A stretch of DNA of 10,803 bases, taken from assembly GCA_026770585.1 (NCBI GenBank), contig MU646681.1, positions 11,335-22,137 on the forward strand, read 5' to 3'. A program made the position numbers and the translations under genes. The stretch is from Baffinella frigidus. Its lineage: Eukaryota > Cryptophyceae > Cryptomonadales > Baffinellaceae. Positions within the stretch are counted from its first letter, which is position 1. Every line of letters starts with the position of its first letter. The notes below the pieces were generated by a model, which worked only from the letters and a program-made list of their open reading frames with translations, was not told where the DNA came from and ran no database searches. Of the stretch, positions 6,607-10,803 are shown piece by piece.

Positions 6607-6709
6607 CCCTAATTGTTCATGGGAAAGTTTGAGGGGTCAAGAGCGGAAGGGGGGGGGGAGGGGGGGGTCGTTTCGTGCGAGGATGCGGATGTGCCGCGGG
6701 GCGGGTAAA

Positions 6710-6760
6710 GGGTTTGTGGTTTGTGGTTTGTGGTTTGTGGTTTGTGGTTTGTGGTTTGTG
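6710..6760 (+). repeat. TTTGTGG heptamer array (first block)
   Basis: Six consecutive TTTGTGG units. This is a homogeneous variant of the telomere-like heptamer; a second block of about four units lies at about 6948-6976. Confidence 0.9.
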
Positions 6761-7150
6761 GTGTCGTGTTCAGGGTTGAGCGTCCAGGGTGAAGGGGTTG
6801 AGGGTTTAGGGTTTAGGGTTGAAGGTCAAGGATTTTAGGGTCAAGGGTTTTAGGGTCAAGGGGTTTAGGGGATTTAGGGTAAAAAGGGCGGGTGGGGGGG
6901 TCACGTTTCGTGCGAGGATGCAGATCTGCCGCGGGGCGGGTAGAGGGTTTGTGGTTTGTGGTTTGTGGTTTGTGGTGTTCAGGGTTTGGCGTCTAGCGTG
7001 AACGGGTTTAGGGTTGAGGGTTGAGGGTAAAGGGTTTTAGGGTCAAGAGTCTTGTGGTAAAGGGGTTTAGGGTATTTAGGGTGTTTAGGACAGGGGGGGT
7101 TGACGTTTCGTGCTCGGATGCGGATGCCGCGGGGCGGGTAGAGGGGTCCT

Positions 7151-7190
7151 CCTGGTGATGACAGCCCGTGCAGCACCTGCCATTCGTGTT
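7151..7190 (-). pseudogene. Exon-like fragment (WQVLHGLSSPGGP)
   Basis: Minus strand reads WQVLHGLSSPGGPLYPP, followed by RGIRIR in a shifted frame. It is nearly the same as the copy at 7411-7465 (QVLHRLSSPGGP). Both resemble QVMDRLFPSGQ in hydrophobic spacing. Confidence 0.35.
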
Positions 7191-7289
7191 GAAGGGTTGC
7201 GCTTAGTGTTTAGGGATTGGGGTTTAGGGTTCAGGAGTTAGACATTTGGGGGTAGGGTTTACTGGGAGAGGACGTCCTGGGCCTACTCT

Positions 7290-7396
7290 CCCTAGGCCCT
7301 AACCCCTCAACCCTCGACCCCCTAACCCCTCCTAACCCCCTAACGCTCAACCCCCCGACCCCTACCACCCGAAGCCTAACCCTAACCCCGCGGATG
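7290..7396 (-). repeat. Telomere-like block, strand reversed (CCCTAAC)
   Basis: CCCTAACCCC and CCTAACCCTAACCCC variants run on the top strand, so the heptamer orientation is opposite to the preceding block. The switch is at about 7260-7290. Confidence 0.85.
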
Positions 7397-7410
7397 CGGA
7401 TGCCGCGGGG

Positions 7411-7465
7411 CGGGCAGAGGGTCCTCCTGGTGACGAGAGCCTGTGCAGCACCTGCCATTGTCGTT
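7411..7465 (-). pseudogene. Exon-like fragment (QVLHRLSSPGGP)
   Basis: Duplicate of the 7151-7190 fragment, reading WQVLHRLSSPGGPSARP on the minus strand with the frame open through the GC-rich block. The overlapping frame starts MAGAAQALVTRRT; I cannot tell which, if either, was used. Confidence 0.35.
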
Positions 7466-7512
7466 GAAGGGTTAGGGTTCTGCGTTCGGGCTTAGGGTGT
7501 GGGGATGAGGGG

Positions 7513-7565
7513 TTTCACGCGGAAGTGGTGAACGACGCGCGTCACAAGGCCGTTGACAACTTCCC
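7513..7565 (-). pseudogene. Exon-like repeat, EVVNGL copy 1 (divergent)
   Basis: Minus strand reads EVVNGLVTRVVHHFRV. The start (GGAAGTTGTCAACGGCC) is identical to copy 4 at 8145-8195, but the downstream half differs from the WHTR copies and lacks the QEV end. Confidence 0.35.
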
Positions 7566-7707
7566 CACGGACCCCCTGAACCCTAAACTCTAAACCCTAA
7601 CCCCAAACGCTGACCCCATAACTCCTACACCCTGAACATCCTGAATCTCCTGAAACCTGAACCATCAACCTCAAATCTAAACCATAAACCATAAACCCTA
7701 GTTCAAT

Positions 7708-7757
7708 ACCTCTTGGAGCTTGAGCGCGTGTGCCAGTCAAGGCCGTTAACAACCTCC
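7708..7757 (-). pseudogene. Exon-like repeat, EVVNGLDWHTR copy 2
   Basis: Minus strand reads EVVNGLDWHTR and then loses the frame relative to the other copies through a one-base difference. It ends CTCCAAGAG followed by GTATTG. The preceding bases are GGGGGGAG. Confidence 0.4.
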
Positions 7758-7892
7758 CCCCGAAAACCCTAACCCCAAACCCGAACCCCATAACTCCAAC
7801 ATCCTTATCTCTAGGAGCTCGGGAACTCTCAACCCCAAACCATAAACCTCAAACCTAAGTCTCAAACCCTGAACAATAAATCCAAATTCACT

Positions 7893-7943
7893 ACCTCTTG
7901 GAGCGTGCTGCGGGTGTGCCAGTCGAGGCCGTTGACATCTTCC
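7893..7943 (-). pseudogene. Exon-like repeat, copy 3 (EDVNGLDWHTRSTLQEV)
   Basis: Intact minus-strand frame over 17 residues, ending at CAAGAG followed by GTAGTG. The sequence on both sides is telomere-like and unrelated to the flanks of the other copies. The change EVV to EDV is a single-base substitution. Confidence 0.42.
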
Positions 7944-8011
7944 GAACGGGAACCCTAACCCTCTCAACCCGAATCTCTCAACCTGAAACCAATTTTCCTG
8001 GACCCTGCCAC

Positions 8012-8230
8012 CTAACCCCCTAACCACTGAACCCCGGTACCTGTAATAATACATGTACAATCAAAACCCAGTGCAAACATATTTTTGGTCAAGCTCGGAA
8101 CCTCGAAACCCAAGAATCGGACAAGTCTTGCAGGATTCGCGCCAACCTCCTGGAGCTTGATGCGGGTGTGCCAGTCGAGGCCGTTGACAACTTCCGGCTT
8201 CAAAGTCATCAGTCGCCCCAGCTTCGTCAC
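8012..8230 (-). CDS. Possible small ORF or exon containing EVVNGLDWHTRIKLQEV (copy 4)
   Basis: A 72-codon minus-strand frame from ATG at 8230 to the stop at 8012. Residues 1-12 read MTKLGRLMTLKP, then comes the repeated block EVVNGLDWHTRIKLQEV, then GANPARLVRFLGFEVP and a Cys-containing tail. It is the best-preserved of the four copies and the only one with non-repetitive protein-like sequence on both sides. It ends inside a telomere-like block, so the C-terminal part is doubtful; a GT directly follows the GAG of the repeat, as in the sister copies. Function unknown. Confidence 0.35.
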   Translation of the reverse strand: MTKLGRLMTLKPEVVNGLDWHTRIKLQEVGANPARLVRFLGFEVPSLTKNMFALGFDCTCIITGTGVQWLGG

Positions 8231-8239
8231 CAGTGCCTA

Positions 8240-8370
8240 TTTCGGTGTTTTCATGTTGAGGGTTTCGAGTTTCGGGTTTTTGAGATTTAGGATTGGGTGT
8301 TTGGGGTTCCAAGTTTCGGTTTCGGGTTTCGGGTTTAGGTTATAGGGTCAAGGGTCGAGGGTTAGGTTAG
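8240..8370 (+). repeat. G-rich telomere-like block (TTTCGGG/TTTAGGG variants)
   Basis: TTTCGAGTTTCGGGTTTTTG and GGTTTCGGGTTTCGGGTTTAGG. The orientation has switched back relative to 7575-8035. Confidence 0.75.
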
Positions 8371-8416
8371 TACCATGAAAAAAACGTTAGCACCTCTTGC
8401 CAACTGTCGTACGTAT

Positions 8417-8470
8417 GACTCTTCCCCTAAACTTTAAACTCTGGACCCTCAACTTTAAACCCTAACGGGG
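8417..8470 (-). repeat. C-rich telomere-like block
   Basis: CCCCTAAACTTTAAACTCTGG and TTTAAACCCTAACG. A short degenerate block ending in a G9 run at 8467-8475. Confidence 0.7.
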
Positions 8471-8494
8471 GGGGGACTCGGCATCGCAGAACAC

Positions 8495-8565
8495 ACCTCT
8501 TGGATCGACATGCGGTGGAGTTGGTGCATGACTTCTCCGGCCATGGCTGAAGCCGCCTCGGTCCC
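8495..8565 (-). pseudogene. Exon-like repeat, EVVHQL family copy a
   Basis: Minus strand reads TGTEAASAMAGEVMHQLH, then RMSIQE, ending GAG followed by GTGTGT. The opposite strand in the best alternative frame is broken by TGA. It is the first copy of the duplicated segment repeated 526 bp downstream. Confidence 0.42.
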
Positions 8566-8611
8566 AGTAAGTCACGAGCTTCGGAGGTGGTCACGCGGTC
8601 CTTGTGCCCCC

Positions 8612-8702
8612 ATTAACCGCCGGCTAAGGTTCTAGCACCACCATTTACCGCCGGATAAGGCATATTAACCGCCGGATAAGGCATATTAACCTCCGGATAA
8701 GG
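8612..8702. repeat. 21-bp satellite ATTAACCGCCGGATAAGG (four copies)
   Basis: Copies lie at 8612-8629, 8643-8660, 8664-8681 and 8685-8702, the last three with a strict 21-bp period. The same array recurs at 9138-9228 in the duplicated unit. The period is a multiple of three, and the minus strand reads PYPAVNM repeats over the regular part. Confidence 0.88.
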
Positions 8703-8722
8703 TGAGGGGTTGGTTTAGACTG

Positions 8723-8850
8723 ACCTCTTGGACGGACACGTGGTGGAGTTGGTGCACGACCTCCTTCCCACGACGACAGAAGCGGCCTCGATGCCCATCA
8801 AGTCGATCCCTAAGTTGCCATTCCAGGTTTCTGGTACAATCCCGTCAACT
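8723..8850 (-). pseudogene. Exon-like repeat, copy b (frame broken)
   Basis: Minus strand reads VPETWNGNLGIDLMGIEAAS, then VVVG, in one frame and EVVHQLHHVSVQEV in another, with a 2-bp difference from copy e between them. Relative to copy e it lacks an in-frame stretch of about 14 codons between GNLG and IDLMG. It ends GAG followed by GTCAGT, a good match to a splice donor. Confidence 0.4.
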
Positions 8851-8866
8851 TGGCATCGCAGTATGC

Positions 8867-8912
8867 ACCTCGGGTATCGACACGTGATCCAACAAATGCA
8901 CCACTTCACTCA
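8867..8912 (-). pseudogene. Exon-like repeat, copy c (short)
   Basis: Minus strand reads VSEVVHLLDHVSIPEV, an intact but diverged version of the 14-residue core, again ending GAG followed by GT. Its upstream side runs directly into a C-rich telomere-like block. Confidence 0.35.
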
Positions 8913-9005
8913 CCCCCTAAACCCCGAACCCTTACCCCCAAACCCTAATCTCCTAACCCCCCATGCCCCAACTCCCAACCCAACGACGCTGGCCCCCTAT
9001 CCACT
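8913..9005 (-). repeat. C-rich telomere-like block
   Basis: CCCCTAAACCCCG and CCCAAACCCTAATCTCCTAA followed by C-rich degenerate units, between exon-like copies c and d. Confidence 0.7.
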
Positions 9006-9020
9006 GAAGCTACGGTACGC

Positions 9021-9095
9021 ACCTCTTGGATCGACACGTGATGCACCTGATGCACAACTTCTCCGACCATGACTGAAGCCGCCTCGATTCCAGCA
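9021..9095 (-). pseudogene. Exon-like repeat, copy d
   Basis: Minus strand reads LAGIEAASVMVGEVVHQVHH, then VSIQEV, with TGA two codons before it. It ends GAG followed by GTGCGT. It matches copy a; the duplicated segment starts exactly at this boundary. Confidence 0.42.
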
Positions 9096-9137
9096 AGTCA
9101 CGCGCTTCGGAGGTGGTCACGCGATCATTGTACCCCC

Positions 9138-9228
9138 ATTAACCGCCGGGTAAGGTTCTAGTGCCCCCATTAACTTCCGGATAAGGCATATTAACCGCCG
9201 GATAAGGCAAATTAACCTCCGGATAAGG
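9138..9228. repeat. 21-bp satellite, second array
   Basis: Copies lie at 9138-9155, 9169-9186, 9190-9207 and 9211-9228 and carry substitutions relative to the first array (for example CTTCCGG in the second copy). They sit at the same offset in the 526-bp duplicated unit. Confidence 0.88.
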
Positions 9229-9412
9229 TGAGGGGTTGGTTTAGACGGACCTCTTGGATCGACACGTGGTGGAGTTGGTGCACGACTTCCCCGACCACGA
9301 CGGAAGCGGCCTCGATGCCCATCAAGTCTATCGAGTCCAGCTCATGCCCCTGCCACCCACGCTCTCTCACTCCAAAGTTGCCGGATTTGTACCGTAACCA
9401 CGTGATGTCAAG
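9212..9412 (-). pseudogene. Best-preserved exon-like copy e: 66-codon open frame without clear start
   Basis: Open on the minus strand from TAA (9415-9413) to TAA (9214-9212), 66 codons. In order it reads: LDITWLRYKSGNFGVRERG; WQGHELDSIDLMGIEAAS; VVVGEVVHQLHHVSIQEV; and RLNQPLTLSGG. The core is shared with copies a-d and the upstream ELDSIDLMGIEAAS with copies f and g. GAG followed by GTCCGT occurs at the QEV end; if spliced there, the RLNQ tail would be intron. The only Met is internal (DLMG), so as a stand-alone gene it is weak; as an exon or exon relic it is reasonable. Family not recognised. Confidence 0.42.
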
Positions 9413-9432
9413 TTAAGAATAGTCCGCGAACG

Positions 9433-9517
9433 ACCTCCCCACCCACGACGGAAGCCGTTCGAGGCCGCGATCCCCAACAAGTCCACTGAGTCCAGCTCCG
9501 GCCCCTGCCGTATAGCG
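9433..9517 (-). pseudogene. Exon-like repeat, copy f (disrupted)
   Basis: Minus strand reads RQGPELDSVDLLGIAAS, then a short insertion shifts the frame before ASVVGGEVVR. It aligns with copy e both before and after the insertion. Confidence 0.35.
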
Positions 9518-9527
9518 TTGAATGATG

Positions 9528-9640
9528 AGGTCACACCCACCATCGGTTTAATGTTTTGATATTTAGGTGATGCCCACCATAAGTTTAAGATTTAGGCGAC
9601 GCCCACCATGCGTTTGAAAGGTTTAGGCGACGACCACCAA
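9528..9640. repeat. Tandem repeat of about 30 bp (TTTAGGCGACGCCCACCATG), four copies
   Basis: Copies start near 9528, 9562, 9591 and 9621 and share (G/A)GGCGA(C/T)GCCCACCAT followed by (A/C)(A/G)GTTTAA.. or GTTTGAAA. Each unit holds a TTTAGG, so it may be a heptamer-derived satellite. It lies between exon-like copies f and g. Confidence 0.75.
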
Positions 9641-9654
9641 CCAGCCTGCAAGAA

Positions 9655-9697
9655 GCCGGCTCGATCCCCAGTAAGTCTACCGAGTCCAACTCCTACC
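9655..9697 (-). pseudogene. Exon-like repeat, copy g (truncated)
   Basis: Minus strand reads ELDSVDLLGIEPAS and then diverges. TAG lies directly before GAGTTGGAC, so as drawn the frame would begin after a stop, or after an AG acceptor. It abuts the TTTGGGG array. Confidence 0.35.
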
Positions 9698-9700
9698 CCT

Positions 9701-10080
9701 GTTTAGGGTTTGGGGTTTGGGGTTTGGGGTTTGGGGTTTGGGGTTTGGGGTTTGGGGTTTGGGGTTTGGGGTTTGGGGTGTGGGGTTTGGGGTTGAGGGT
9801 TGAGGGTTTGGAGTATGAAGTTTGCAGTTTAAGGTGGTTGGTTTGGGGGCACACGATGAAACGCCGTGTAGGGTTTAGGTTTTAGGGTTTCGGGGTTCGG
9901 GTTACGGGTTGAGGGTATAGGGTGTGGAGTGTAGGGTGTAGGGTGTAAGGTGTGGGGTGCAGGGAGTAGGAAATAGGGTGTAGAGTTTCGGGTTTCAGGT
10001 TTCGGGCCCCGGGTTCAGGGGTGAGAGTTTAGATTTTAGGTGTTTGGGTTTAGGGTTTAGGGTTCAGGGGTTGGGGTTTG
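9701..10080 (+). repeat. TTTGGGG array grading into TTTAGGG variants
   Basis: Ten perfect consecutive TTTGGGG units occupy 9709-9778, followed in register by TGTGGGG, TTTGGGG and TTGAGGG. Beyond about 9860 come TTTAGGG, TATAGGG, TGTAGGG and TTTCGGG variants. No gene. Confidence 0.92.
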
Positions 10081-10086
10081 GGAGTC

Positions 10087-10144
10087 ACTGTCGCATCCGG
10101 CGTCGCTACTTGCCTCTGCGTCCTCGCCTCCGCCAACCACTGGT
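10087..10144 (-). pseudogene. GGEDAEA-type fragment, copy 1
   Basis: The top strand CTCTGCGTCCTCGCCTCCGCC matches CTCTGCATCCTCGCCTCCACC in the second copy at 10343-10403. The minus strand gives GGGEDAEASSDAG here. Conservation of GGEDAEA suggests a coding origin, but the other strand is also open, so this is tentative. Confidence 0.25.
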
Positions 10145-10308
10145 AAACCCTGAACCCTAACCTCAAACTATCACCTCTCTCTCTCACTCTCCGTTTTGGC
10201 CCTCGCCAACGCGTATATCTGGGGCAAGGAAGATGCTCACCCTAAACCCTCAACCCAAACCCTGACGTCTAACCCAAGAACCCTGAATCCAAACCCTAAA
10301 GTGTAACC
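10143..10308 (-). repeat. C-rich telomere-like block
   Basis: TAAACCCTGAACCCTAACC and CCCTAAACCCTCAACC variants, interrupted at about 10166-10236 by CTCTCTCTCACTCTCCG and a short unique stretch. Confidence 0.75.
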
Positions 10309-10324
10309 CCTTTAGGGTTGGGGG

Positions 10325-10403
10325 GTGACCGTCGCGTCTGCCGTGACCGTCGCGTCGGCCGTCGCCGCCTCTGCATCCTCGCCTCCACCACCCCCCTGGT
10401 TTG
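10325..10403 (-). pseudogene. GGEDAEA-type fragment, copy 2, with 18-bp tandem repeat
   Basis: Two 18-bp copies (GTGACCGTCGCGTCTGCC and GTGACCGTCGCGTCGGCC) at 10325-10342 and 10343-10360, followed by the block shared with 10087-10144. The minus strand reads GGEDAEAATADATVTADATV with no stop; the plus strand reads VTVASA repeats. Strand is uncertain. Confidence 0.25.
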
Positions 10404-10655
10404 GGCTTCTGCGTTTGGGTTTTTGGGTTGTGGGGTTTTGGTATGGGGTTTTGTGTGTGGGGTGTGGGTTTTGGGGTTTGGGGTGTGGGGTTTGGGGTGT
10501 GGGGTTTTGGGTGTGGGGTGTGGGTGTTGGGGTTTGGGGTGTGGGGTTTGTGGTGTGGGGTTTGTGGTGTGGGATTTGGGGATTTGAGTTTGGGGTTCAG
10601 GGTGCGGGGTGTAGGTTTTGGGTTTTGGGTTTAGGGTTTAGGGTTTAGAGTTTAG
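10404..10655 (+). repeat. TTTGGGG/TGTGGGG mixed array
   Basis: Alternating TTTGGGG and TGTGGGG heptamers form an approximate 14-bp higher-order unit at about 10470-10560, then grade into TTTAGGG at 10630-10648. The GVWGVGFG-type frames here are artefacts. Confidence 0.9.
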
Positions 10656-10803
10656 CCGCCGATAAACCCTAAAGATGAGGGGGAAGCGGACCTGGAACCA
10701 AGCGCTGCGCTGCACCGCGCCGATAAACGCTGTCAGGTCTAGCAGCGCCTTGCCCTGCTGCACCGCGCCGATAAACGCTGTCAGGTCTACCAGCGCCTTG
10801 CCC
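10638..10803 (-). CDS. C-terminal end of a minus-strand frame with 16-residue repeats (partial)
   Basis: The minus-strand frame is open from the right edge to TAA at 10640-10638, giving 54 complete sense codons. It contains GKALVDLTAFIGAVQQ followed by GKALLDLTAFIGAVQ, a 16-residue repeat encoded by the 48-bp tandem repeat (copies start at 10709 and 10757). It then continues RSAWFQVRFPLIFRVYRRLN and SKP. The last codons come from heptamer sequence (CTAAACTCTAAACCCTAA), so the gene may be truncated by the array or may end in another exon; TTCCAG followed by GTCCGC lies in the non-repeat part. One plus-strand frame is also open. Family not recognised; the repeat is hydrophobic and could form helical units. 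Confidence 0.45.
   Translation of the reverse strand, partial: GKALVDLTAFIGAVQQGKALLDLTAFIGAVQRSAWFQVRFPLIFRVYRRLNSKP
10709..10803. repeat. 48-bp tandem repeat, two copies
   Basis: GCTGCACCGCGCCGATAAAC and the rest of the 48-bp unit repeat at 10709 and 10757. They differ by only a base or two (TCTAGCAG against TCTACCAG), and the array may continue past the window. The period is 16 codons. Confidence 0.92.

Larger units (their letters stand above)
6641..7270. repeat. Three tandem units of 200-235 bp (CGTTTCGTGCGAGGATGCGG)
   Basis: The block CGTTTCGTGC.(A/C)GGATGC followed by GCCGCGGGGCGGGTA begins at 6669, 6904 and 7104. Units 1 and 2 continue into GGGTTTGTGG arrays and TTAGGGTCAAGG repeats. 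Unit 3 instead continues into GTCCTCCTGGTGATGACAGC. A fourth, partial copy lies at 7389-7470. Units are preceded by G runs of up to 10 bases. No intact gene is supported. Confidence 0.8.
7575..8035 (-). repeat. C-rich telomere-like blocks with two embedded exon-like repeats
   Basis: CCCTAAAC, CCATAAACC and CCCCAAACC variants fill 7575-7705, 7763-7890 and 7950-8035. The segments in between are the EVVNGL-type repeats listed separately. There is no other gene. Confidence 0.8.

Noticed and set aside
9249-9330. EF-hand-like plus-strand reading (DFPDHDGSGLDAHQV) in the exon-like repeats
   Set aside because: The loop is one residue short of a canonical EF-hand, and sister copies have TGA in this frame, whereas the minus-strand frame stays open across the core in copies a, d and e.
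10318-10648. Overlapping plus-strand frames reading GVWGVGFGVWG
   Set aside because: They are translations of TTTGGGG/TGTGGGG heptamers, open in all three frames, with no non-repetitive protein sequence.
3780-10655. A true chromosome end
   Set aside because: The heptamers are degenerate, reverse strand many times, and are flanked on both sides by other sequence.

Overview
This window looks like nuclear DNA from a eukaryote. It is dominated by degenerate telomere-like heptamers (TTTAGGG and its relatives), microsatellites, palindromes and nested duplications, and it has no bacterial-style gene layout. TTTAGGG is the telomere repeat of most plants and many green algae, and also of dinoflagellates, chromerids and some other protists. 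A repeat-rich unicellular alga or protist is the best guess (a large-genome prasinophyte would fit), but the sequence alone does not settle this. Because the heptamer blocks change strand many times and are interrupted by other sequence, this is subtelomere-like or interstitial DNA, not a chromosome end.

Layout. 1-670: a minus-strand open reading frame running off the left edge, with a Pro/Ala-rich repeat; this is the only convincing protein-coding gene. 700-767: two abutting perfect palindromes just upstream of it. 801-991: a 191-bp terminal-inverted-repeat element flanked by TA, probably a Tc1/mariner-type MITE. 1060-1270: nested palindromes. 1350-2690: mostly unrecognised sequence with a 90-bp hairpin-bearing repeat (two copies) and a TTAATGAG-motif cluster. 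2695-3760: a palindrome-dense block inside a 170-200-bp direct duplication. 3780-4830 and 5346-5960: degenerate TTTAGGG arrays with short structured islands. 4828-5347: three related tandem units, two of them carrying long GA microsatellites. 6079-6411: compound microsatellites. 6640-7500: three to four tandem units with TTTGTGG heptamer arrays. 7290-8470: alternating C-rich and G-rich heptamer blocks around a four-copy short repeat. 8495-9700: repeat units containing a minus-strand coding-like motif and a 21-bp satellite. 9700-10655: TTTGGGG/TGTGGGG arrays. 10638-10803: the end of a minus-strand reading frame made of 16-residue repeats, running off the right edge.

The most interesting signal is spread over about 6.0-9.7 kb. 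About sixteen short blocks, all read on the minus strand, share a related peptide pattern (QVMDRLFPSGQ, QVLHRLSSPGGP, EVVNGLDWHTR, EVVHQLHHVSIQEV). In the eight blocks that carry the QEV-type end, or its frameshifted equivalent, the conserved stretch stops at GAG followed by GT. They could be tandemly duplicated exons, or exon relics, separated by telomere-like introns. Transcript data would be needed to decide.
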